From Hyperoplus lanceolatus (taxonomy: Eukaryota > Chordata > Actinopteri > Uranoscopiformes > Ammodytidae), in the NCBI GenBank assembly GCA_026929865.2, contig CM049410.1, forward strand, positions 5,972,501 to 6,036,500: a stretch of 64,000 nt of DNA. The letters are read 5' to 3'. The notes beneath the pieces were generated by a model that did not search any database, was not told the origin of the DNA, and saw only the letters and a program-made list of their open reading frames with translations. This document shows positions 14,697 through 38,484 of the stretch, piece by piece (positions within the stretch are counted from its first letter, which is position 1; each line of letters starts with the position of its first letter). Made by a program: the position numbers and the translations under genes.

Positions 14697-15200
14697 AGAG
14701 CACCTATTATGCTTTTTCAACTTTTATGACCTATAAACGTTGTTATAATGATTTATAGTCATGTTTAACCATACTAAAGTGTCAAATAATGACTTACATG
14801 CATTAAGATGTATTGCTTGCTGACCGTCTGGAGTGGCTGTGCAGAGCGCTAAACACTAGGAACGCCAGTCGCGAATCACTTGTCACAAATTTCCGGGATT
14901 TATCTACGTAGATCAATCCGGATTTTCCATGTATGGTAATGCTGCAACGTGCTCAGGCACGCTCCGGCCATGCCCCCACCTGCCTGCTCAAATCTGCCCG
15001 TCCGCTGAAAGTGTTCCGGAAGGCAATCAATCACAATGGAGTGGGGTTTGCAGGAGGGTGGTGAGGGTGACAGCGCCCCGATGAGAGGAAGAGTTTCCCG
15101 AAAATCTACATAGTTTTTTGTGTTGTGATTCATGTCAGGCTGCTCTATAGGAGTCATTTATGAGAAATGAAGACCAGAAAAGTAGTATAATAGGAGATCT
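14697..15200. mobile_element. TTAA-flanked non-autonomous DNA element (504 bp)
   Basis: TTAA at 14693-14696 and 15201-15204. Inverted ends: AGAGCACCTATTATGCT on the left, AGTATAATAGGAGATCT on the right (14 of 17 match). No coding frame. The duplicated sequence near 16545 lacks it, which supports a true insertion. Confidence 0.8.
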
Positions 15201-15204
15201 TTAA

Positions 15205-16262
15205 AGACATGACAAAATGCGTAATTTTTAATTGTTCATTAAATGGAAATACAAATGTACCCATAACAAGTTAGATATAATTGCCAGCTTAGTATATTTA
15301 TTCAAACAGTTTTGGGAAAATTGTAATACAAAAAAATATTGCTTTAATGCGAGTAATCAACTGGCAAAGTTTTCATGTGGATATCTATAAGTTAGAAATC
15401 TTGTTTTCAGATAGCTTTAGAGGTGGCACGGTTCTTTTAGCCACACATAGCGACAGTGGCTCCAGGGAAGACAATGTCAGGCGGTGGACCACTTGTTTCA
15501 CCACTTTGGTTCAGAAATATCTCTACAACTGTCAGATGGATTGCTGTGGAATTTTGTACAGACATTCATGGATCCCCGGGGCACAAAGCCCACTGACTTT
15601 GGTGTGTTCCAAAGTCTGTTCCTCTTGAGATTCCATTTGCACTCCTTTGTAGGAACAATCTTCCCAGCAACACTGACTGAGAGTCTCCTTGCACCTCCAG
15701 CATAGAGGCTCTTCTGTTTGCATCACCGCTGCCCAGAGCAGCTAAAAGTAGTGCTGTAGAGGAGGGGAGGGGGTAACCCAGGCAAGCCCCCCCCGGATCA
15801 GGTTCCTGCCTCCCTGGCCCGAGTGATACTAGACCTGGCCATCTCAGCTCCTCCTATATCCTGCCCCCACAATGGGCAAAGCCAGTATAAACCCTCCTCC
15901 GGTTTAATTGTTAGACAATGATTGCATTCTCCCCTCCACTCCACTGGCCTCTATCAGCGGGGGGATAGGGGAGTCACACACAGCCCTAATTGCCACCTTG
16001 CGTGGGACAGGCTCAGGCAAGCACGGACCTGCATGCCTACAATGGATGTATTAACCTCGGTGCATGCTATCAGCGAATGGCCCAGGTTACAGAGCCACAA
16101 TGTTCTCTCTCTTTCTCTCCGTCGAGGAACTGTTGTTTCTTTCATCGGGCCCGGAGACACATTCAGGTGGACTGTGATAGATCTACCTGGGAAAGGTCGT
16201 TTTCAACTGACCGTGCTGAGTAGTGAGGGGTGGTGCAGTGCGTGTGGTCCCATTGTTTAGGC
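15205..16262. other. Intron 3 stretch without a gene
   Basis: No coding signal. Positions 15750-16260 are less AT-rich, but no conserved frame or splice-bounded exon is apparent. The FAM20C catalytic exons were looked for here and not found. Confidence 0.5.
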
Positions 16263-16600
16263 GAGACACTGCAGGCAAAATCAAGCATGGGTACAATTTG
16301 AGATTTCTTTTTGTCTATTTTGCTTGTCTTCTTTGTTACTAGTATAAATAAAGGGTCAAATAAATGTATCAAGGTGTTTATTTTACTGAAGAGTGTCTGT
16401 TTGCGTCCCATACAGCCATTATCCCAAATTTACAGCACTTACCTCGACTAAACATTCCATAATCATTCTTAGCCCTATGCTGAAGTGTATTATAGAAGGA
16501 TTTGTTCCTATATTGTTAATAACCTGATTTATGATACATGTTCTTCTTAAAAACATGCTGAAAATGCACTTTTTAAGCTTGTACATAGTATTCTTTTGAT
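16263..16600 (+). repeat. Diverged direct duplication, copy B (empty site)
   Basis: Counterpart of 14385-14696 plus 15205-15250. At the place where copy A carries the 504-bp element, copy B reads TTCTTCTTAAAAACATG, with a single TTAA. Confidence 0.65.
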
Positions 16601-17700
16601 TTATAAAATGAATAAAAGCTGTATCCAAAATCTTTTCAGTAAAAAACCTTGGAGATTAATATGTTGTAGAAATGAAATAAGGATTTCAACTCTTAAACTA
16701 ACATCTAGCTTTTTAGTTTGCAAAGAGATGCAAAAGTATGAATAATTAGTTAGGTATTAACACATTTGAATATTCATTCAAACATTTCTGCATTTTTTTT
16801 TGTCTGTTCTAGCCCAAACAATTTTCCTCATTAGAGCTTTTGAGAAAGACTACAAATACAACATCAGGGTCATTAGAAAAAATGTATGAGGCACAGCAAG
16901 TTGTTGCCAAGTTTTCAGGATAGATAGTGAAAATGCGAGAACAAAATTCACCTCAATCAAATGCAGCGTCCCTGAGTACACATTTAAATGAACCAACATG
17001 GAATATTTACCAGCTCAAGGTACACAAAATTAGCAAGGCTCAATGTTTCTTGAGATCAACGCACTTATATCAAAATGCCTCAGTGCGCAAATGGATAGAC
17101 CTTCAACCATTCAGACCAATGATGGCCATTGCTTCACTGTCATCATTGTGTAAAGCGAACCAGGGCGTTTGTGATTGGTGCCAGAATCTTTGGGAGAAAG
17201 TAAACTGGGGCAAACAGTGGTAGGGTCCAGACTAGTCTGCAGAGCGAAATCAAATCTCCGGCAGACTCAGCTGGGTTCACCCAGGCTAACACAAAATATC
17301 TCCAAGTGAAGGTTTGGCTTCCCTCGCCTCATAAAAGCAAAGATTCATTTGGGATGTCTAGAAATCACCTCCTGGAGGGAAATGAATGTTTAGCATTCCA
17401 GACAAATGCAGAAGCGACATTCTTAGTGGGAAGCCTAGGAATTCCCCCATACAGTATTTTAGACTATAATGATATGTTAGGAAGGCTGAGCGACATAACC
17501 ATGCAACGCAGTGGCAAAAACAGGGTCAGGAACCACGACAAGCATGCACAATTGCAAAACCGAGACTGACTTGGATAAGTTGTAACACAAGCTCTAGACA
17601 CTAGCACTTATGCACAACTGAAATGTTACAAATTATGGCAATGGTGGCTGAAACTTTAAGAAAATAAGAACCATGGTTGTACAATTTTTTGTTTTCCTTT
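16601..17700. other. Intron 3 stretch without a gene
   Basis: AT-rich non-coding sequence. Nothing recognised. Confidence 0.6.
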
Positions 17701-17713
17701 AAACATGTTAGTC

Positions 17714-17902
17714 GGGGGGTGCCCTTAGCTCAGTTGGTAGGGCGTCCCCCCCCGGGCCCAGCAGCAGCAGACCCAGGTTCGATTCCCGCTCCCGCTCGCG
17801 GTCGTTCTCTGCATGTCACTCTCCTCTCTGCCCCATTTCACCTCTGCCTCTCTGCACTATCAATAAAGCATAAAAATGCCCAAAAAATATCTTAAAAAAA
17901 AT
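17714..17902 (+). mobile_element. tRNA-derived SINE (copy 2) with 13-bp target duplication
   Basis: A box CTTAGCTCAGTTGG and B box GGTTCGATTCC, then the same body as the copy at 1-190 (GTCGTTCTCTGCATGTCACT) and the tail AATAAAGCATAAAAATGCCC plus an A-run. Flanked by AAACATGTTAGTC (17701-17713) and AAACATTTTAGTC (17903-17915), one mismatch in 13. CAG repeats between the boxes set it apart from copy 1. It is a retroposon, not a functional tRNA gene. Confidence 0.9.
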
Positions 17903-17979
17903 AAACATTTTAGTCATCACATGTTTGTCATTTGTTGTTGTGAGCCATATCAACTCTTAAAGCACATTACGCGCACACA

Positions 17980-17989
17980 CACACCCACG

Positions 17990-18052
<63 letters not shown>
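17980..18052. repeat. (CA)n microsatellite
   Basis: CA with CCCACGCAT interruptions on the left, then about 60 bp pure. Confidence 0.95.
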
Positions 18053-18058
<6 letters not shown>

Positions 18059-18249
18059 CGGTAATCACATAACGATTAGGGCAGCACATGCCACATTACC
18101 CTGAGAGCGCATAGACACTTGTTAGACAGACAGAGAAAAGGGGGGAAATCTAAAAATACAGAGCAGAGAGACGCTTTGAACGGAGGAGAGGGACAAGCTG
18201 AGGATTAGCACCGCCTGAGCAAATCAAACAAACAAGTTTAAAAAAAAAG

Positions 18250-18295
18250 GAGGAGAGAGGGAGGAAGGGAGGGAGGGAGGGAGGGAGGGAGGGAG
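18250..18295. repeat. (GGGA)n simple repeat
   Basis: Purine-only GGAG/GGGA tract, about eight clean GGGA units. Confidence 0.85.
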
Positions 18296-19631
18296 CGGCC
18301 GCAGCGATGATGCGAAACGCCACTTCCTCAGGAGCTGACCTAGTATAACATTCATGAGAGAAGTATTTATGTGAAGCGTGAGAGTGGGGAGGGTGTGAGG
18401 GGAGTTTAAGACATACATAAAACAGTCATCTGTGTTTCAGTGTGTGTTGTGAGTCTGTGTAAAAACAACAGACACAAATAAAGGGGTAAAAGTGAACTGA
18501 TACTTCAGATGCTACTACACCGCCGACCTCTAGAATCAAGAATAGACACCAAAACTGAGATAAACATCAAGGGGCGAACCAGAGAGAGGAAAATGAAAAG
18601 AGGCCGCTTCTTTTGGAAACCATTTTTTTTTTTACTATTATGAAGGATGGTGAGGTATGTATGATGACTGATTGCAGGAGACCACAATGTGTGGCTGCAC
18701 GCAAACACACACTTTAATGACGAGACATAATTGGAAAATAAGCAGAGCACACATAGATGATTGACACTCCAATTAAAACAGTATACACTGGAATGTCTGC
18801 AGTACACTTCATTAGGACTTCACTACTGTAAGTGGACTTCTCTGGGTGTTTTCTGTGTGTCAGTGTGTGTGTGTATGTATGTATGTGTATGCGCTGATGA
18901 CTAGTCAGATGTTACAAACCACTGACTGCAGCTGGTCACACGATTGTTAAAGCATCACATTAATTAACTAGCTCATCTCACAGCCTATGATAGGCCAATG
19001 TGTCACAGCGCCCACACACTGACTACACTGGAATCACGCAAACACACACACACCCACCCACACACATGGTTACTCAGCCATAAACGCTAAGCGACATCTC
19101 CGTGTGAAGCTGAGAGCTCACTCGGCAAACAAACCCATTAAGGGAGTTTGTTTATGTGGTTGGAAATAAAATCAATATGAGTGTAAATGAGGATAAGAGA
19201 AATAAAACTCTGCAAACTGACATACAGTACACTACACACAGTAGAAAAGTCATGCTGACACTGCTGACATCACAAAAGTTTCAGCCCGAAACTGGACCAC
19301 ACAAATGTCTTTCATAGATTGAATAAAGAGGAGAATGAGCGAAAAAAAAAGAGGTGAGGAGCGCATGAAAGAAGAGCATGGAGGGGAGGGGGTGGGGGAG
19401 GGGGAGGGGGGGGGGGTGTTGGGGTTCCAAGACTGTGTAAGATGAGCAATCCTGAGCCACATTAAAGCCGCTTAAAAAAAAAAAAAAATCTTAAAGACCT
19501 GTGGAGGGTCTGAGTAGTGCCCCGGGCCTTAAGAAGAGATGCTTTTGCCTGTCCCACTCCAGCTACTTGGCTGCAAGCACAAAGCTGCATGAGAAACAGA
19601 TGCTGTGACCACCGGAAAAATCTCACTCTCT

Positions 19632-19634
<3 letters not shown>
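18296..19634. other. Intron 3 stretch without a gene
   Basis: Non-coding; scattered short GT and CA runs and a G-rich tract at 19380-19420. No exon seen. Confidence 0.6.

Positions 19635-19708
<74 letters not shown>
19635..19708. repeat. (GT)n microsatellite
   Basis: About 74 bp of GT, followed by a GA-rich tract. Confidence 0.95.
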
Positions 19709-32275
<12,567 letters not shown>

Positions 32276-32591
32276 CAGGTGAAACTCGAAAAATTAGAAT
32301 ATCGTGCAAAAGTTAATTTATTTCAATAATTCAACCTAAATGGTGAAACTAATATCTTATATAGACTCATTACATTCAAAGTGAGATATTTCAAGACTTT
32401 ATTTATTATAATTGTGATTATTATGGCTTACAGCTTATGAAAACCCCAAATTAGAAATCTCAGAAAATTAGAATATCACATAAAATCAATAAAAAAAGGA
32501 TTTTAAATACAGAAATGTCAGCCCTCTAGAAAGTATAAACATACATATGTACTCATTACTTGGTTTGGGCCCCATAAGCATGAATTATTGC

Positions 32592-32885
32592 CTAAATGCA
32601 GCATGGCATGGACGCTATCAGCCTGTGGCACTGCTGTGTTATGGAAGCCCATGTTGCTTTGATAGTGGCCTTCAGCTCATCTGTATTGTTGGGTCTGGTG
32701 TGTCTCATCTGCCTCTTGACAATAGTCCATAGTTTCTCTATTGGGTTCAGGTCAGGAGAGTTGTCTGGCCAATCATGCACAGTAATACCATTGTCAGTCA
32801 ACCAGTTACTTGTGGTTTTGGCACTGTGGACAGGTGTCAAGTCTTGCTGAAAAAAGCAATTCAGCATCTCCATAAAGCTTGTCAA
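32592..32885 (-). pseudogene. Tc1-like transposase C-terminal half, left arm
   Basis: The frame reads FFQQDLTPVHSAKTTSNWLT, DNGITVHDWPDNSPDLNPIE, KLWTIVKRQMRHTRPNNTDE, LKATIKATWASI. The Asp in FQQD and the Asp-Trp-Pro..SPDLNPIE block hold the second and third acidic residues of a DDE transposase. Upstream frame changes and the missing 5' half make it a pseudogene. The frame ends early at MPCCI instead of the full tail. Confidence 0.9.
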
Positions 32886-33395
32886 GAAACAGGAGCATGA
32901 AGTGCTCTAAAATCTCCTGGTAGACAGCTGTGGTGACTTTGGACTTGATAACACAGTGGACCAACACCATCAGATGACATTGTGCCTCAGATCATCACTG
33001 ACTGTTGAAACTTGACAGTGGTCTTCAAGCCCCATGGATTTTGTGCCCCTCCACTCTTCCTCTAGACTGTGGAACCTTGATTTAAAAATGAAACGCAACA
33101 TTTAATTTGGATCAGTGATGATTTGAGGTATCATGTCATCTGCTGCTGTTAGTCCACTGTGTTATCAAGTCCAAAGTCACCACAGCCATCTAACAGAAGA
33201 TTTTAGAGCACTTCATGCTTCTGTCTGTTGACAAGCTTTATGGTGATGACAATTTCCATTTCCAGCTAGACTTGGCACCTGCCCGCAGTACCATAAACCA
33301 CTGGTAACTGGTTGACTGACCATGTTATTACTGTGCATGAATGGCCAGACAACTCTGCTGACCTGAACTCCATAGAGAAACTATGGACTATTTGT

Positions 33396-34955
33396 TCCTA
33401 AAGTTTGGAAAAAAGCTCATGTCATCCCATTGCATAAAGGGGGTGACAAAAGTGATCTCAATAATTACAGGCCAATTTCAAAACTCCCATGCCTGGCAAA
33501 AATCCTAGAATCAGTTATTAATAATCAGTTGAAAACCTTTTTATCCAGTGCTTCCATTCTGAGCCCATTTCAATCTGGTTTCAGGGCAGGTCACAGTACT
33601 GTATCTGCTGTCACTTTGGTCTTAGACAACATTGTTACAGCTATCGACAATAAAAAGCACTGTGCAGCACTTTTTGTTGATCTGTCAAAAGCCTTTGATA
33701 CTTTAGATCACCATTTGCTTTTACAGAGGCTGCATGATATTGGTTTTGATTATTCTACATGTAGCTGGTTTAGGGATTATCTCTCTGATAGACAGCAGTC
33801 AGTAAAACTGGGAAGCCACCAAACTGAGTTTTTAACAGTTACAAATGGTGTTCCGCAGGGCTCAATTTTAGGTCCAGTCCTATTCACAATTTACATCAAT
33901 AACATTGTTTCATCACTACAAAACTGTCAAGCCCATTTGTATGCTGACGACACTGTACTGTATTGCATTTCTGATTCGGTCCATCAATCTGTTCAGAACC
34001 TTCAGAGCTCTTTTAACACCCTGCAGGACTGTCTAGTGGACCTCAGGCTTGTTCTTAATACAGACAAAACAAAATATATGTGTTTCTCCAGAGCAAGAAC
34101 TACACATTTTAATGATCTTAATATTCATACAAATAATGGATCTCAAATTGAAAGAGTCACTGAATATAAATATCTCGGCATCTGGATAGATGAAAAAATA
34201 TCTTTTAAATTTCACATAAAAAATCTTGTCTGTCGTCTGCAACAAAAGATTGGATATTTTTATAGGAACAGAGCCACCTTCCCGTTGTTCAGTAGGAAAA
34301 GGATTATTGAGGCAGTTTTTATGTCTGTCCTTGATTACGGTGATGTGGTTTATGGGCATGCATCTCAATCATGTCTTAAACTCCTAGACTCCGTTTTTCA
34401 CTCTGCCTTAAGGTTCATTACAGGAGATGCTTATGACACTCACCATTGTCTTTTATATGAAAAGGTTGGTTGGTCCTCTCTTAAAGAGAGACGTGATGCA
34501 CATTGGCATATTTTTATATATAAAGCCCTGACCGGAAAGCTGCCACTCTATTTGACAACAATGCTGCATATCTCAGATGGGCTTTATCAAACCCGCTCAA
34601 CTGAAATGCTCATGTTATATGTTCCATACGCTCGGTCTGACCTTGGTAAGACTGCTTTTAGCCACAGTGCCCCTGACTCCTGGAACAGCCTACAACATCA
34701 AATTAAAATAAATACACTCATAACTGTTAACCAATTTAAAGTTATTATTTTGAATCAGCCCCACTCCACTTGTAACTGTTTTAATTAGGCTTTTGTTCTA
34801 TTTTATTCAATTGATCTGAATATTTTAATTGTTGTTGTCTCTTTGTAAGCTTGTTGTGTATTCTCATTGTATATTGTGTATCTGTCTCGACGTCATTGTA
34901 AAAGAGGGTAACCTCAATTGATATTTCGAGAATAAATAAAGGAAAATGAAATGAA
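33396..34955 (+). mobile_element. 5'-truncated LINE (CR1/L2/Jockey-like), nested in the Tc1-like element
   Basis: The insert lies between GGACTAT and TGTCAAGAGG of the transposase, whose undisturbed version is visible in the left arm. It begins inside the RT domain (VPKVWKKAHVIPLHKGGD) and ends with a 3' UTR and an (AAATG)n-type tail (GGAAAATGAAATGAAA). It has no clear target duplication beyond about 3 bp. 5' truncation is usual for target-primed reverse transcription. Confidence 0.85.
33430..34788 (+). CDS. LINE reverse transcriptase, 5'-truncated but uninterrupted
   Basis: A 452-residue open frame, open upstream to the truncation point at about 33391. RT motifs in order: DLNNYRPISKLPCLAKILE (residues 8-26), FQSGFRAGHST, LFVDLSKAFDTLDHHLL (about 81-97), NGVPQGSILGPVLFTIYINN, YADDTVLY (catalytic Asp pair, about residue 174), LNTDKTKYM, YKYLGIWID. 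It closes with a C-terminal region containing SAPDSWNSLQHQI, which is typical of Jockey/CR1/L2-like elements. The endonuclease and any ORF1 are missing, so it cannot retrotranspose alone. The lack of stops suggests a younger insertion than the other LINEs here. Clade by eye only. Confidence 0.85.
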   Translation: MHKGGDKSDLNNYRPISKLPCLAKILESVINNQLKTFLSSASILSPFQSGFRAGHSTVSAVTLVLDNIVTAIDNKKHCAALFVDLSKAFDTLDHHLLLQRLHDIGFDYSTCSWFRDYLSDRQQSVKLGSHQTEFLTVTNGVPQGSILGPVLFTIYINNIVSSLQNCQAHLYADDTVLYCISDSVHQSVQNLQSSFNTLQDCLVDLRLVLNTDKTKYMCFSRARTTHFNDLNIHTNNGSQIERVTEYKYLGIWIDEKISFKFHIKNLVCRLQQKIGYFYRNRATFPLFSRKRIIEAVFMSVLDYGDVVYGHASQSCLKLLDSVFHSALRFITGDAYDTHHCLLYEKVGWSSLKERRDAHWHIFIYKALTGKLPLYLTTMLHISDGLYQTRSTEMLMLYVPYARSDLGKTAFSHSAPDSWNSLQHQIKINTLITVNQFKVIILNQPHSTCNCFN

Positions 34956-35130
34956 ATTGTCAAGAGGAAGATGATACACACCAGACCCAACAATACAGAC
35001 GAGCTGAAGGCCACTATCAAAGCAACCTGGGCTTCCATAACACCTCAGCAGTGCCACAGACTGATAGCATCCATGCCACCCCGCATTGAGGCAAGAATTC
35101 ATGCAAAAGGAGCCCAAACCAAGTACTTAG
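34956..35130 (+). pseudogene. Tc1-like transposase C-terminus, right arm (after LINE insertion)
   Basis: Continues from PDLNSIEKLWTI, cut at about 33395, as VKRKMIHTRPNNTDELKATI, KATWASI, and ends ..IEARIHAKGAQTKYLA then a stop. The tail is fuller than in the left arm, but there is a small frame change after ASIT. Confidence 0.85.
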
Positions 35131-35383
35131 CATGATTATACTGTCTAGAGGGCCAACATTTATGTATTTAAAAACCTTTTTTTATTGATTTTATGTAATA
35201 TTCTAATTTTCTGAGATTTAGAATTTGGGGTTTTTATAAACTGTAAGCCATAATAATCACAATTATAACTAATTAAGGCTTCACTTAACTCACTTTGCAT
35301 GTAATGAGTTTGTATAAGATATTATTTTCACTGAAATAAATTAACTTTTGCACGATATTCTAATTTTTCGAGTTTCGCCTGTA

Positions 35384-37040
35384 TATGATCTGAGTAAGGG
35401 GCAACGTCTAGTAGACCAATGTATTCCGTAGGTTCTTCTTCAAAGTGCACAATAAGCCACTGGTTTTTGAAGTGGACTCAGGGGGCCAGCCTCATGTGCC
35501 CTTGAGAAAGACTAAAGGGTTCACCAGCAAAACGAGGAATCAGTGAAAGTCTCTGTTTGCCTTGGCGAGAGGCTCGCAGAAGGATAGCTCGGCTGTTCCT
35601 CTCCAGTGCAAAAAGATACAGGCTGTTATATTGTATACCATGCAAGCACAATAGGGCCTCTGTCATATAGTTGGCCATGGCCATGCCACAGGGAACTTAG
35701 TTTGAAAGCAGTCTTTTTTAATCATCCGCATATAGAATTACTGAAATGAGCGAAACACGCCTTTGACAATTTCCCAGAGCCCAAGCAAAGAGAGTTGAAG
35801 GTCTTAATATATTAAATTAAAAAAAATATATAAAGAAGCAGCTGATTGTGACACATGAAAAGCCTACATCTAAAAATGTTTTGGAAGAAATTATCATTCA
35901 AAGCATTTTCAGTTTATTTTACTTTTACATTAACTGTTTCCATGCCAACTGTATGTCTAGATGTACAGAATAGATGTAGGCCGCCTACATTAATAAAATA
36001 TACATTAAGAAGTCTCTACTACATGGATGCATTTTTCGAAAAAAATCTGCAGATACGTCAGCAAACACAAAATCTAGACTCTGAGTTGTTTTTGAGAATC
36101 CACAGATACATATCCTGAGACAATGTCCTCCTGCATATGTCTTTATTTTGAACTGAAACGTGTTACAGAGCAACTTGGAGTCAAATTATAATTGTTTTTC
36201 TTTAGCTCTGCTTTGGTCTGAACCTCTTTTATATACAGTCTATGGTCTGCACCAGCTCACTAAGAAAGGCATTTGACTTTAGCTATAGATGGTTGGCTTC
36301 CCTCACACCATGGCATCTATAGTGCAGGTGGCTTGTCTGTGCTTGTTTGCTGTAAATTGGTGTCTGCACTCTTATTTAGGGGGGGGGGGGAGGGGACTGA
36401 TGAGAGCTGCTAGCATAAAACATATATATGATTTATGAGAAGCCTTCATCCCGTGTCGGTTTGGCACAGTCTCTGGTTTGATTCTGCGTGAAAGGAGACT
36501 ATAAATTTGTTAAAGATGCATTTAGGATGATTTATAATGGTAGAATGACTGTTGTGTCTGTCTACGTTTTAAGTGTGTGTCTCAGGCAGCCTTGGGTCAT
36601 GCAAACTTTACACAAGACATGTGCAAAACTTGATCAATGTCATTTGAATCAAAGGGATTTTATTCGGGTATACTTATCGTCTGCACACATCAATCCTTCT
36701 CCGTGGGAGGGTGTCTTCTCGCAGGCTAATTGTATTTCATGATGTTAAGTCTATTTGCTGATGAAGTGAAACGCACCTTTCATTTAAACTGCAGGGGGGA
36801 CCAAACACTTCTTACTCTTGCCATAACAGCAGCTGACAAAGGCTTCGCTAGTTTTCCCTTAATTCAGTCACATTTGAGGTGACACAGAGTTCGTTCAACC
36901 TGGCAAATGCAGATCCTTTCAATGTTGGTCAAAAACATACACAAATACAAGCCGCAAAGCAGATGTTAGAGGGATGTAGATAAATGCCTTCAGTGGAATC
37001 ACAAAGTACAAATGAACAAATAACATGTATCTTTTTGGGG

Positions 37041-37106
<66 letters not shown>

Positions 37107-38484
37107 GCACAAAGGGGCCCGTTTGGAAGAGCTTAACTTGGCTTCTTGCCCCTCCTCCCAGAGGCACTGAGTTGGAGTTCATGGCACTGCCAGTTTTGTG
37201 CATCTAAATAAAACAGGATCTTAAAGCTAACAAGCAAACAAATTGGTCTCCCAAAGGCAAGCCTGCTGTCCCAATTCATGTTGTGCCCTGAACAAAACAA
37301 ATTGGCACGGGCAGACATGTCGGAATCCAAGGCCGCTGAAAGGTACTCTGTGAATTATAGAGTTTGAGCAAAAAAAGATTAAAAAAAAAAATAGTTGACC
37401 ACATATAGGAGATTTTGTACATTTTATTATAGGTGCAGGCTGAGCATGTAAGCATGATGCTTTTGGCAAAACCAGTAATTACCCCCCCCCCCCCTTACCA
37501 TGTGTTGTCCAGAATGTAAAGTAAAAAAAAAGTGTTTTTATTTTAACGTTCTTTTTTTTAGGAAACATTGTCTGTTTATTAAGAGGAGTAATTGCATGCA
37601 TATGTTGATTTTGAATATTTGTATCTTCCTTGCTCTTGGCAACAAAGCCAATTAGGCGCACCTGAAAGGAACGTTGAGAAATTCAGACTGCATGCCAGTT
37701 TCACAAAAGAGAATGTCAAATTATAATGTCAAGACGGTACCAAAATATGAAATATGCATTCAATTTGTCCACAGGCCTCGAATAAAGCTCCACAAACGGT
37801 TCCAGAATGAACCCTTACTATTTTGATGTATCATTAAACACCAGGAACGAAATGAAAAATAACAGGTTGGTCTTTTTAACATCCAAGAAGATTAAGAGGG
37901 GACAATCGGCACAGGCTCTCATTAAGTTTGAGTGCTGTTCAATTCTTGAGCAGCTTGCTTATAATAATAAATGAATTATTTAAACAATACTGGAGCAGCG
38001 GTTTGCAAGTACGCTGGGGACTGTGCCAAATATCTTGATGTAGTTATTGTCGGCCAGTCATCTAAGAAACTGTAGCACTTTGCAATCTGCTGCAAAAGGA
38101 TGAACACAGTTGGTTTTGTACTTAATGAATATATTTTTCTAACGATTGTCTCTTTTAAGAAAATAATTAGGTTATGATCCAGTTACGTTCGTAGAAGAAA
38201 GATCCCACATCATACAGCATACAAACTAGTCACACAATTACATCTGGGCCACAGAAAACAATGTAGAAAAGAAAAAGAATACATTTCATATAGCACCAAT
38301 AAATGGCTGATATGTAAATGTACTTCTGCAGGAAACTACAATTAACGCCTGGCGGTTATATGCCTCAGGGAGGTATACAATTGCTGAACATTGAAAGAAC
38401 AGTATTGGTAGGCAATGCTTTAAAGAAGGTAAAGCTCCTAAGAAGAATATAGTATGAGTTCAACGCAACCGCACAGGAGCAACC
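35384..38484. other. Upstream intergenic stretch without a gene
   Basis: AT-rich, non-coding. A poly-G run is at about 36380-36391, a poly-C run at about 37482-37494 and a GT array at 37043-37104. Positions 37850-38040 have no repeats and look like ordinary unique sequence. Confidence 0.6.
37043..37104. repeat. (GT)n microsatellite
   Basis: About 62 bp of pure GT. Confidence 0.95.

Larger units (their letters stand above)
32276..35381. mobile_element. Palindromic (foldback) Tc1-like element with nested LINE
   Basis: The ends are CAGGTGAAACTCGAAAAATT and its near inverse (..TTTTTCGAGTTTCGCCTG), flanked by TA (32274-32275 and 35382-35383). Both arms carry the 3' half of the same Tc1-type transposase, pointing outward. 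The left arm (32276 to about 33060) reads on the minus strand. The right arm (about 33100-33395, continuing at 34956-35381) reads on the plus strand. The arms share long runs such as GTCCACTGTGTTATCAAGTC and GACAACTCTCCTGACCTGAA (with one difference). Neither arm has the transposase 5' half. It lies 1.2 kb upstream of the fam20c ATG. Confidence 0.85.

Noticed and set aside
17714-17800. tRNA gene
   Set aside because: A and B boxes are present, but no cloverleaf or acceptor stem can close, and the body and tail are those of a SINE repeated at 1-190.
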